Below are positions 1 to 7,028 of a stretch of DNA of 27,734 nucleotides, piece after piece; positions within the stretch are counted from its first letter, which is position 1; each line of letters starts with the position of its first letter. The stretch is from a virus. The position numbers and the translations under genes were made by a program. The stretch is taken from positions 1-27,734 of IMG/VR virus record IMGVR_UViG_3300047369_000326. The stretch is one strand, 5' to 3'. Under the pieces are notes generated by a model. That model had not been told where the DNA came from and ran no database searches. It worked only from the letters and a program-made list of their open reading frames with translations.

Positions 1-2
1 TT

Positions 3-725
3 GGCTACACAGGTAGCGGTATTGTTTGGAGCAATACTATTGTTGGAAATGATACGGCTATGGCAAGCGAGCCTAATGATGGTTTTACAGAGTATAACAA
101 GCGTTTGTCTTATTCAAATAATATAGTTGCTAATACGCATAACTTTTATGGAGATGTTGATGTTGCGGGAGATGTTGATTTTGGAGGTTCAATAACAGCT
201 GGTAGTAGTGGTGATTTTACAGTACAGGGAAGTGGTTATATTCAATTGGGTAACTGTACTATTGGTAAAAGTGGAGATAGCAATCATATTCACGTCAACT
301 GTCCTACTGCTCTTATTCCTAACAGTACCACTACAACAAGTAATACTAGACTAGGTACAGGTTCTTACAGATGGCAAAATGTTTATGCTGGACCAGGAAA
401 CTTTGAAGGATCAGTAACAGCTAGTGCAGATGTTATAGCTTATTCAGATGCTAGATTAAAGGAAAATGTTAAAACATTAGACGGTAGTAAAGTACTGCAG
501 ATGAGAGGTGTTAGTTTTGATAGAAAAGATACTGGTATATCAAGCTCTGGTGTAATAGCGCAAGAGATACAAAAGGTAGCTCCTGAACTTGTTAGCGATG
601 ACGATGGCACATTAGGAGTTGCATATGGTAACTTAACTGGATACTTGATAGAAGCAATAAAAGAACAACAAAAACAAATAAACGAACTTAAATCACAAAT
701 GGCTGCTTGTAATAAAACAGCTTGA
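3..725 (+). CDS. Tail fibre/spike C-terminal part with S74 intramolecular chaperone domain (5' partial)
   Basis: The frame is open to the left edge, so the gene begins before the window; the ATG at 60 is internal. The first part (up to about base 440) is Gly/Ser/Thr-rich and beta-strand-like, as in trimeric fibre shafts. From base 444 the motif SDARLKENV begins a peptidase S74 / intramolecular chaperone autoprocessing domain, with GVIAQEIQKVAPELV further on. In this family the Ser and Lys of S-D-x-R-L-K form the dyad that cuts just before the Ser once the trimer has folded, releasing the chaperone. The last about 25 residues form a Gln/Lys-rich helix, typical of the released tail. Role: adsorption fibre or spike at the virion surface. 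Domain call is sure; the fibre type is inferred because the N-terminus is missing. Confidence 0.85.
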   Translation, partial: GYTGSGIVWSNTIVGNDTAMASEPNDGFTEYNKRLSYSNNIVANTHNFYGDVDVAGDVDFGGSITAGSSGDFTVQGSGYIQLGNCTIGKSGDSNHIHVNCPTALIPNSTTTTSNTRLGTGSYRWQNVYAGPGNFEGSVTASADVIAYSDARLKENVKTLDGSKVLQMRGVSFDRKDTGISSSGVIAQEIQKVAPELVSDDDGTLGVAYGNLTGYLIEAIKEQQKQINELKSQMAACNKTA

Positions 726-750
726 AACTGTAACTGTAAAAATTAAAATA

Positions 751-1065
751 ATGGCTAAAACATATACAACAAAAATTAAACATCTTCAAGGCGCTCCTAA
801 TTACGACGGTAAAGAAAACGTAATAACTAAAGTTGAGTTCACGATAGAATGCGTTGACGGAGAATACTCTCATAAAGCTAATTCGCATTTAGATGTAAAT
901 TACGACTCAGAGTCTTTTGTAGAGTTTGCTGACTTAACAGAACAAAACGTAATTGATTGGATAGAAACTCATCCCATATACGAGTTTACTAAAAACTATG
1001 TAGACGAAATAATTGCTAATATGAAAGTTCCTATGGACTGGGGATTAGATAAACCTTGGGAATAA
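751..1065 (+). CDS. Small conserved phage protein, DUF7936-like
   Basis: A 104-residue soluble protein with no signal peptide or membrane segment. The N-terminal half is beta-strand-like (repeated K-V-E-F-T-I and H-L-D-V patterns). The second half has the pattern L-T-E-x-x-V-I-D-W-I followed by a helix and a C-terminal Leu-Asp-Lys-Pro-Trp-Glu. This layout resembles the DUF7936 proteins that sit beside tail fibre genes in many marine phages. The resemblance is from memory of the pattern, not from a search, and the family has no established function. The gene lies 25 bases after the S74 fibre gene and one base before the vWA gene, so it is probably co-expressed with adhesion genes. There is no Shine-Dalgarno sequence; the leader is AAATTAAAATA-ATG. 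Confidence 0.7.
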   Translation: MAKTYTTKIKHLQGAPNYDGKENVITKVEFTIECVDGEYSHKANSHLDVNYDSESFVEFADLTEQNVIDWIETHPIYEFTKNYVDEIIANMKVPMDWGLDKPWE

Positions 1066-1066
1066 T

Positions 1067-3076
1067 ATGGCTGTACCTGGAAGTGGAGAAATAAAATTAT
1101 CACAAATAGCGAAAGAAAAGGTGTATGATGATTATAATGCACCCGTACCCAATGTTACCCCTATAAGCTTAAAAGATGTAACTATAGGGGGGCAGGCTAA
1201 TGGCAGCGGAGCTGATTTTGATGACACAAATCAACAAAGTCCTAGCTTTCCTGACAACGTAGCAAGCTATAGTATGGGAGAGTTTTATGCTTACGATCAC
1301 GACTTTCAAGCAATACCTTGTAATAAAGCAATGGATGTTGTTTTTTTATTAGATTATACATCTAGTATGACTGGGCAATATAACAACACTACAAACGGGT
1401 TAAAAGCGCAGGTAAGCGCTATATCAAATAAGGTTGTTTCGGAGTCTGGAGGCGATTATAGATTAGCCGCTGTTTTAATTGATCAAAATTCCACCACACC
1501 ATCCTATTGGACAGGCAACAATACTACAGTTTCTAATTTACCCTCAGCAAATAAATACAACTCAGGTACTGTATGGTTATCAGCTCTAGTACCTTTTGCT
1601 AGCGTAAATAAAACTGACTTTGACACAAAAATAGGTTATATAGCAGCGGGAAGCCAAGGGAGCGGAAATAACAGTGCTACTAGCATGGAGATTGGTTCTG
1701 GTGGTGGTGGGCCTGAGCCTAACGACACAGCTATAGACAGAGTGCTAAATAATAGTTTAGCTGGAAGTTTTAGGTCTGGAGTAACCAGAATGATTATACT
1801 TATAACAGATAATTCCCCTGATGGTGATGGAGATGATCAGTTTAATGGCGCAGAAGAATTAGCAAAGATGGGAACGCTATCTAATCAAGCGGTTGCTAAT
1901 GTTTGCACTATATCTGTTTTGGGTAGTTTTAGCAATAGTACCTCTAACGATGGTACAACCACTAGGTATGATATATATAATGGGTACGCCAATAACACAG
2001 GGGGGTTAACTAACTTTGCAGGGGATCCTAGTGATATTGTACAGTTTATAGAAGATATATGTGATGATATAGAAACAGGGTTCCCTACTTTCTCTAACTT
2101 ATCTAATACTAGTTTAGATACAACGCCTTCAGGGACAGTTAACGCTGCGTCAAGCATAACTGAAACTAGTTTTTCAGCTAGCATGTCAGTCACGGATTTA
2201 AACAATGAAACAACTCATTGGTGGAAACCATTTGCTACTAATTCTGTTGGGACTTCTTACGGAGAGGTTAAAAAAGTGGATGCAAGTAAATGGACAGCAA
2301 ACGCGACAGTTGCAAGCGACACAACAGTAACATCTAGGGGTATAGTATACCATACAAGTAATACTGATTTAGTGGCTAATGGAACTGTAGTCACACACCC
2401 TGTAGCAGGGGTAGGCGGTTTTGGAATAGCTGCCTCAAACATTAGTGCACAGGGTGCAGATAACCTTGGGTGGGTTTATTGCAATTCTGGGTTTAGCCAA
2501 ACGCCAATTGCAAACTATAGTAATAATGTAGTGGTTGGTGCAACGGGTACCCAGGTCGCTACATATACTGGTGCAGTATCAACAGGAACAAAAACGCAAA
2601 CAATAACAGAAAGTAATGTACCGCTTCTTAGTGGTAACAGTTATAGACTTAGAGGTTGGTTTGAAAAGAAAAACAATGGAGGAATCCAGTACTCCGGAAA
2701 TATAGTTACTTTTACGGTAGGATCTTCTTTTGATTTTACAGCGAGTCTTACCGTTGGGACTGCTACATATTATACAGCGACAGCTAGGGGATGGTCAACA
2801 CAGTTTCCTTTTTCCATGGGCTCTATAAGTAACATATCCTTTAACTCAAGCACTCTGTCTGCAATATATTGGCAGAACAATAGTTCAGGCACTGATTATA
2901 TATATATATATTTTAGCGGTACTAGAAAATCCTTCAGTAGTTTTTACATAGGATTAACTAGTTTAGGCGGTTCTTCTAGTTGGACTGCAGTAGGATCTCA
3001 GGTTTGGAGAAAGGCCTATGCATTTGATCCAATGCCTTCTAACGGCAGCTCAGTAACAATTAGCGCGGATTATTAA
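1067..3076 (+). CDS. Probable tail fibre/adhesin with integrin-like von Willebrand A domain
   Basis: A 669-residue protein. The N-terminus (MAVPGSGEIKLSQIAKEKV, then SMGEFYAYDHD near residue 70) is of the kind that starts many tail-associated proteins of marine phages and may be the virion anchor. Residues about 90-335 form a vWA domain: VVFLLDYTSSM carries a metal-site D-x-T-x-S at 96-100, GGGGPEPNDTAID near 213-225 resembles the Gly-Gly-x-x-Pro-Glu loop of integrin beta chains, and IILITDNSPDGDGDD gives the second Asp at 248. It is followed by fibronectin-III-like sheets (PFATNSVGTSYGE near 390-405; SYRLRGWFEKKN near 525-535). The about 110 residues at the end, rich in Ser, Thr and Tyr, may be the receptor-binding tip. 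The protein probably binds a surface ligand in a metal-dependent way. Domain calls are strong; the virion role is inferred from the neighbours. Confidence 0.75.
   Translation: MAVPGSGEIKLSQIAKEKVYDDYNAPVPNVTPISLKDVTIGGQANGSGADFDDTNQQSPSFPDNVASYSMGEFYAYDHDFQAIPCNKAMDVVFLLDYTSSMTGQYNNTTNGLKAQVSAISNKVVSESGGDYRLAAVLIDQNSTTPSYWTGNNTTVSNLPSANKYNSGTVWLSALVPFASVNKTDFDTKIGYIAAGSQGSGNNSATSMEIGSGGGGPEPNDTAIDRVLNNSLAGSFRSGVTRMIILITDNSPDGDGDDQFNGAEELAKMGTLSNQAVANVCTISVLGSFSNSTSNDGTTTRYDIYNGYANNTGGLTNFAGDPSDIVQFIEDICDDIETGFPTFSNLSNTSLDTTPSGTVNAASSITETSFSASMSVTDLNNETTHWWKPFATNSVGTSYGEVKKVDASKWTANATVASDTTVTSRGIVYHTSNTDLVANGTVVTHPVAGVGGFGIAASNISAQGADNLGWVYCNSGFSQTPIANYSNNVVVGATGTQVATYTGAVSTGTKTQTITESNVPLLSGNSYRLRGWFEKKNNGGIQYSGNIVTFTVGSSFDFTASLTVGTATYYTATARGWSTQFPFSMGSISNISFNSSTLSAIYWQNNSSGTDYIYIYFSGTRKSFSSFYIGLTSLGGSSSWTAVGSQVWRKAYAFDPMPSNGSSVTISADY
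2895..2912 (+). repeat. Short TA dinucleotide run inside the vWA fibre gene
   Basis: A run of alternating T and A lies in the coding sequence for the Tyr-Ile-Tyr-Ile-Tyr stretch in the C-terminal domain of the vWA protein. A gain or loss of units that is not a multiple of three bases would shift the frame about 55 codons before the stop and replace the end of the protein. The run is short and AT-rich DNA makes such runs by chance, so a variable (contingency) role is only a possibility. Confidence 0.5.
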
Positions 3077-3143
3077 TATTAAAGAAAGCTAAATTAAGCG
3101 TAATAATATAAAAATAGAAAACAATTTTAAAATAAATAATAAT

Positions 3144-3515
3144 ATGGCACTAAAAGGAAGTTATAATTTTAAAGGTATATCATTACCCGAAGCATACTTT
3201 ATGGTGGAAAATACTAAATGCAAAAAAATTCATCAAAGCGAGTCCGTTTTAGTAACACCAGCTGTTTTAAACGAATTAGATGAAATAATCGAACCTCCTG
3301 TTTACGAAACACAATGGACTAAAAGCGTTCGGGCTGTGGCTTCTGTTAAGTTTTATACTGACGAACCAAGCAAGATTGAAAACCCTAATATTTTTTTAGA
3401 TTCTAAAAATTATTCTTTTACTCCTAGTGAAAATCAAACAGCAAAAAACATAACTATACAGGCTTACGAGCATTTAAAAACTTTGGAAGAGTTCGAAGGA
3501 TTTGTAGATGCATAA
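3144..3515 (+). CDS. Conserved phage structural-type protein (tail region)
   Basis: A 123-residue protein starting MALKGSYNFKGISLPEAYF. It has alternating beta-strand patterns (VRAVASVKFYTD in the middle) and ends with a helix, AYEHLKTLEEFEGFVDA. Proteins with this start and a C-terminal 'Y-x-x-L-K-T-L-x-E-F-x-G-x-x-D' end are common next to tail genes in marine phages; I recognise the pattern but not a named family. There are no Cys pairs of note and no signal peptide. It follows a 67-base AT-rich gap after the vWA gene, in which I see no clear hairpin or promoter. Tail or fibre accessory function is inferred from position only. Confidence 0.65.
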   Translation: MALKGSYNFKGISLPEAYFMVENTKCKKIHQSESVLVTPAVLNELDEIIEPPVYETQWTKSVRAVASVKFYTDEPSKIENPNIFLDSKNYSFTPSENQTAKNITIQAYEHLKTLEEFEGFVDA

Positions 3516-3543
3516 ATTAAATTAATAATTAAATTAAATAAAA

Positions 3544-3783
3544 ATGGCAAAAATTAAAGATGAGCAATTAAAAGAATTGCAAGATAAAGTTAACGTTATC
3601 AACCAAAACCAATTACAAGTTGGCAATTTAGAATATCAAAAACATTCTTTGCTGCATATGCTAACTAACCTACAAGAAGACTTAAAGAGCTTTCAAGAAA
3701 AGCTTGAAGAAGAATATGGTAAGGTTTCTGTAAATATAGCTACTGGAGAATACGAAGAAATAAAAAAAGATGAATCTAATTAG
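3544..3783 (+). CDS. Small coiled-coil protein, prefoldin-like in form
   Basis: A 79-residue protein that is almost entirely helical. Heptad-like Leu/Ile spacing runs through LKELQDKVNVI and on through LQEDLKSFQEKLEEEYG. It ends in a short beta-like segment (GKVSVNIATGEYEEI) of the kind that ends many marine phage coiled-coil proteins. The shape, a long helix, a short strand region and more helix, recalls prefoldin subunits or small scaffold/chaperone factors, but no catalytic motif is visible and the function is unknown. The leader AAATTAAATAAAA-ATG has no Shine-Dalgarno sequence. The stop overlaps the start of the next gene by 14 bases, so the two are translationally linked. Confidence 0.65.
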   Translation: MAKIKDEQLKELQDKVNVINQNQLQVGNLEYQKHSLLHMLTNLQEDLKSFQEKLEEEYGKVSVNIATGEYEEIKKDESN

Positions 3784-3988
3784 GAAGATAAGCATAGGCA
3801 GAGATTATAAAAACGAAGCTATGCATTACGCGGTAGGTCAAGAGGTTTACGGTGGACATATTATTCATCAAATACTTGAAGAAGACAACAAATACTCTAT
3901 ATATATAGAAAAACAAAATGAGGTTATACCATGGAAAGACTTTAATAAAAACATGGCCATAGCTGTTGAATATAATTTAGAATATTAA
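3770..3988 (+). CDS. Small conserved phage protein of unknown function
   Basis: A 72-residue protein beginning MNLIRKISIGRDYKNEAMHY. It has a central pattern, YAVGQEVYGGHIIHQIL, and an end of W-K-D-F-N-K-N-M-A-x-A-V-E-Y-N-L. Short proteins with an 'AMHYxVGQ' opening and a 'W-K-x-F-N-x-x-M-P-x-x-I-E-Y-N' ending recur in marine phage genomes before the terminase genes, which supports a real gene, but I know no function. It overlaps the coiled-coil gene by 14 bases and its TAA shares one base with the next ATG (TAATG), so the four genes from 3544 to 4810 look like one translationally coupled unit. A start at the internal ATG at 3821 is possible but would lose conserved-looking sequence. Confidence 0.65.
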   Translation: MNLIRKISIGRDYKNEAMHYAVGQEVYGGHIIHQILEEDNKYSIYIEKQNEVIPWKDFNKNMAIAVEYNLEY

Positions 3989-4584
3989 TGCGAAGTGTAT
4001 TTAACTTTATAATAAAGCCAAAAGATTTAAGGACTAGCTCTAAGAAATCAATCGGCGATAAAGAATTAATACTAAATACAGAATTACAAAATCACGAATA
4101 TGTCAGTAGGCATGGGGTTGTTTTAAATACCCCATTGCTTACTAAAACAGATGTAAAAATAGGTGATGAAGTAATAGTGCACCATAATGTATTTAGAAGG
4201 TTTTATGATATAAGAGGTGAGGAAAAAAATAGTAAAAGCTATTTTGAAGAAGATAAGTTCTTTGCCTATGAAGACCAAGTGTTTTTGTATAAAAGAAAAG
4301 ATCAATGGCGCGCAATTAAAGGGTACTGTTTTGTAAAGCCTTTATTAAATACAGATAATTTTGAGTTATCTAAGGAGCATGCTTTAAAAGGAGTTATGGT
4401 TTTTCCTGATAGACATTTAGAAAATAACGGTGTTTTAAAAGGAGATATAGTTGGTTTTAAACCTAGTTCCGAATATGAATTTATAATTGACAATCAAAAA
4501 TTATATAGAGTGCATACTAATTCAATTACAATTAAATATGAACGTCAAGGAAACGAAAAAGAATATAATCCAAGCTGGTTATGA
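3988..4584 (+). CDS. Double-barrel GroES-like (Cpn10-like) protein
   Basis: A 198-residue protein that can be read as two tandem Cpn10-type barrels. Unit 1 (about 1-105) opens with FNFIIKPKD, has the VKIGDEVIVHH strand pair at 56-66, and ends YFEEDKFFAYEDQVFLYK. Unit 2 (about 108-186) opens with GYCFVKPL, has KGDIVGFKPSSEYEFII at 151-167, and ends LYRVHTNSITIKYE. In GroES the equivalent pieces are the 'PLGDRVLV' strand, the 'VKVGDRVLF' strand and the final 'LREDDILAVL' strand. I see no GroES-type mobile loop with a clear hydrophobic tripeptide, so binding to a host GroEL is not assured. Phages such as T4 (gp31) encode GroES replacements for capsid folding. It starts on TAATG and overlaps the next gene by 47 bases. 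Similar proteins seem common in marine phage contigs; the function is inferred. Confidence 0.6.
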   Translation: MRSVFNFIIKPKDLRTSSKKSIGDKELILNTELQNHEYVSRHGVVLNTPLLTKTDVKIGDEVIVHHNVFRRFYDIRGEEKNSKSYFEEDKFFAYEDQVFLYKRKDQWRAIKGYCFVKPLLNTDNFELSKEHALKGVMVFPDRHLENNGVLKGDIVGFKPSSEYEFIIDNQKLYRVHTNSITIKYERQGNEKEYNPSWL

Positions 4585-4810
4585 TGCAGTGCAAGAACTT
4601 ATTAAAGTCGCAAAAGAGGAAATCGTTGATACAGAAGATGATATTTCCGCAGATAGACTCAAGAACGCTGCCGCTACTAAAAAGCTCGCCATATTTGATG
4701 CATTTGAAATATTAAGCAGGATTGAAGAAGAAAAAGCACTGCTTGAAAACAAGCCGCTTGATAAAAAAGATGATGCCTTTAAAGGTTTTGCAGAAAGAAG
4801 ATCTAGGTGA
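4538..4810 (+). CDS. Probable terminase small subunit
   Basis: A 90-residue protein just before the large terminase. I place the start at the ATG at 4538 (MNVKETKKN) with the leader TACAATTAAAT. An ATG 17 codons upstream, at 4487, is deeper inside the GroES-like gene and adds only an unlikely hydrophobic stretch. The protein is helical: AGYDAVQELIKVAKEEIVD, then DRLKNAAATKKLAIFDAFE, and a basic C-terminus GFAERRSR. The 'LKNAAATKKLAIFDAFEIL..RIEEE' core recurs in small proteins before the large terminase in marine phages. Small terminase subunits bind the packaging site and regulate the motor. I see no classical helix-turn-helix, and 90 residues is short for the family, so the call rests mainly on gene order. 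Confidence 0.55.
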   Translation: MNVKETKKNIIQAGYDAVQELIKVAKEEIVDTEDDISADRLKNAAATKKLAIFDAFEILSRIEEEKALLENKPLDKKDDAFKGFAERRSR

Positions 4811-7026
4811 TGTACGAACAAAGTTTATATAGCGTTATAGAGCCTTTAAAAATAAATACAATAAAAAGGCTTAATAAAGCAAAAAAGTGGAAATACGGGT
4901 ACGATAAAAGCCATGACGTAGTTGTAATAAGCCGAACAGGGGAGATAGGCGAGGTGTATAGCATACAAAATTTAAAAATAGCTTTACCTAAACCGCCTAA
5001 GAATATTACAAAAGGAAAAGATCGTTGGGAAAAAAAAGCTTACCCTAAAGAGCTGAATAAAGTAAAAACAATATTTGACTGGAGAGATTTACCAGACGAT
5101 TTTAAAAACAAATGGCACGGATTTATAGATGAAGAATTTACAAAAAGAGAAGAGGGTTATTGGTTTTATAACAAAGGCAAGCCTACTTATATTACTGGCA
5201 CTCACTATATGTACCTGCAGTGGTCCAAAATTGATGTTGGGGCACCAGACTTTAGGGAAGCAAACAGATTATTCTTTATATTCTGGGAAGCTTGCAAGGC
5301 AGATCCCCGATGCTATGGGATGTGCTACCTTAAAAACCGTAGATCTGGATTTTCTTTCATGTCATCAGCTGAAATTGTTAATTTTGCGACAATATCCTCA
5401 GATTCCAGGTTCGGTATATTGTCCAAATCTGGACAGGATGCTAAGAAGATGTTCACTGACAAGGTGGTACCGATCTCTGTTAATTACCCGTTCTTCTTTA
5501 AACCAATACAAGACGGAATGGACCGACCGAAAACCGAACTCGCGTACAGAGTTCCGGCGTCGAAATTCACCAGAAAGAGACTCGATTCGAAGGATAGATC
5601 CGGAAGAGAAACGCTTGAAGGGTTGGATACGACCATCGATTGGAAAAACACCGGTGACAACGCCTATGATGGGGAAAAGCTTAAACTCCTCGTCCACGAC
5701 GAATCAGGGAAATGGGAAAGGCCGAACAACATCCTCAATAACTGGAGAGTTACGAAAACCACCCTTAGATTAGGTAGTAGAGTAATTGGAAAGTGTATGA
5801 TGGGGTCAACGTCAAACGCTTTAGACAAAGGTGGAGAGAATTTTAAAAAATTATATAATGACTCAGATGTTACCAAAAGAAACCGCAATGGACAGACTCG
5901 CTCAGGATTATATAGTTTGTTCATACCTATGGAATGGAACTTCGAGGGATTCATTGATTCTTATGGAATACCTGTATTCGATACGCCTAATGAACCAGTT
6001 GAAGACGCACACGGACAGCTTATAGATTTAGGAGTAATTGAGCATTGGACAAATGAGGTAGAGGGTTTAAAAGGGGACCAAGATGGCCTTAATGAATTTT
6101 ACAGGCAGTTTCCAAGAACAGAGGAGCATGCTTTCAGAGATGAAACTAAAAACAGCTTATTTAATCTAGCTAAAATATATGAGCAAATAGATTACAATGA
6201 GAATTTAAATACCAGTAATGTGGTAACAGTCGGTAACTTTAATTGGGAGAACGGTATAAAAGATACAAAAGTTCAATTTACGCCAAATCCAAATGGAAGA
6301 TTTAATGTATCTTGGGTTCCCGGCCTACAAATACAAAACAAACAAATAATAAAAAACGGTGTTAAATTTCCTGGAAATGAACACATGGGCGCTTTCGGTT
6401 GTGACAGTTATGATATATCAGGAACTGTTGGAGGACAAGGGTCTAAAGGAGCATTACACGGATTAACAACTTTTAGTATGGAAGACGCTCCAGCTAATAC
6501 GTTTTTTTTAGAATATATTGCAAGACCACAAACTTCGGAAATGTTTTTTGAAGATGTGTTAATGGCTTTAGTTTTTTATGGGATGCCTATACTTGCGGAA
6601 AATAACAAACCTCGATTACTATACTATTTAAAGCGTAGAGGATATAGAGGATATTCTATGAATAGGCCTGATAAAATTTGGAATAAATTATCAGTAGCGG
6701 AAAAAGAAATAGGTGGAATACCAAACTCTAGTGAAGACATAAAACAAGCTCATGCGTCTGCTATTGAGACTTATATAAATAATCACGTAGGAGTAAACTC
6801 CGAAGGAGGCTACGGGGCAATGTATTTTAATACAACGCTTAATGACTGGTCTAAATTTGAGTTAAATAATAGGACAAAATATGATGCGTCCATTAGCTCT
6901 GGTTTAGCTATTATGGCTTGTAATAGACATTTGTATAGACCTGTAAAAGAATTTCAAAAGAAACCATTAAATATAAAAATCGCTAGGTATTCTAATAGCG
7001 GATCATTTTCAAAAATAATAAAATAA
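4810..7026 (+). CDS. terL: Terminase large subunit (DNA packaging ATPase-nuclease)
   Basis: A 738-residue protein that powers DNA packaging into the procapsid. I choose the ATG at 4810, which shares a base with the previous stop (TGATG); a GTG at 4807 would add one residue. The Walker A region reads YLKNRRSGFSF at 173-183: the usual Lys of G-K-S/T is Phe, but a Lys sits at the first position, as in lambda gpA (KSARVGYS). Walker B is LKLLVHDESG, with Asp297 and catalytic Glu298, and the coupling motif is MMGSTSNA at 330-337. The nuclease half starts near GAFGCDSYD, with Asp532 a likely metal ligand. The unusual length comes partly from an about 100-residue N-terminal extension. Bases about 5500-5770 have much higher GC and different codons from the rest of the gene. 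Packaging type (cos or headful) cannot be told from this sequence. Confidence 0.92.
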   Translation: MYEQSLYSVIEPLKINTIKRLNKAKKWKYGYDKSHDVVVISRTGEIGEVYSIQNLKIALPKPPKNITKGKDRWEKKAYPKELNKVKTIFDWRDLPDDFKNKWHGFIDEEFTKREEGYWFYNKGKPTYITGTHYMYLQWSKIDVGAPDFREANRLFFIFWEACKADPRCYGMCYLKNRRSGFSFMSSAEIVNFATISSDSRFGILSKSGQDAKKMFTDKVVPISVNYPFFFKPIQDGMDRPKTELAYRVPASKFTRKRLDSKDRSGRETLEGLDTTIDWKNTGDNAYDGEKLKLLVHDESGKWERPNNILNNWRVTKTTLRLGSRVIGKCMMGSTSNALDKGGENFKKLYNDSDVTKRNRNGQTRSGLYSLFIPMEWNFEGFIDSYGIPVFDTPNEPVEDAHGQLIDLGVIEHWTNEVEGLKGDQDGLNEFYRQFPRTEEHAFRDETKNSLFNLAKIYEQIDYNENLNTSNVVTVGNFNWENGIKDTKVQFTPNPNGRFNVSWVPGLQIQNKQIIKNGVKFPGNEHMGAFGCDSYDISGTVGGQGSKGALHGLTTFSMEDAPANTFFLEYIARPQTSEMFFEDVLMALVFYGMPILAENNKPRLLYYLKRRGYRGYSMNRPDKIWNKLSVAEKEIGGIPNSSEDIKQAHASAIETYINNHVGVNSEGGYGAMYFNTTLNDWSKFELNNRTKYDASISSGLAIMACNRHLYRPVKEFQKKPLNIKIARYSNSGSFSKIIK
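5500..5770 (+). other. High-GC, altered-codon patch inside terL
   Basis: By hand count, the four 60-base blocks from 5521 to 5760 are about 53, 48, 50 and 45 percent G+C. Blocks before the patch (near 4981-5100) are about 35 percent and the block at 5821 is about 27 percent. Codons such as CTC, GCG, CCG, TCG and ACC are frequent here and rare elsewhere. The reading frame is intact and the patch encodes the part of the ATPase domain that includes Walker B. The shift suggests replacement by recombination with a relative of different composition, or conversion at the site of a lost intron or homing element. Its boundaries are soft: the block at 5281 is also about 50 percent. Confidence 0.6.
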
Positions 7027-7028
7027 AT

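Noticed and set aside
1885-2205. 106-codon open frame on the - strand in the vWA gene
   Set aside because: It is antisense to a clearly coding domain, with no leader and no protein pattern.
4487-4537. Upstream start for the small terminase gene
   Set aside because: The added 17 residues come from the region coding for the end of the GroES-like protein and are hydrophobic and unlike the rest; the ATG at 4538 has the typical A/T leader of this phage.
5398-5697. 99-codon open frame on the - strand in the same part of terL
   Set aside because: It is a by-product of the high-GC patch; there is no leader, no neighbour on that strand and no recognisable domain.
5129-5773. 214-codon open frame on the + strand inside terL, with an N-terminus resembling a lipoprotein signal
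   Set aside because: It lies wholly within terL in another frame, its length depends on the GC-rich patch that removes stop codons, and the sequence after the start is low in protein-like pattern. The signal-like start is likely chance.
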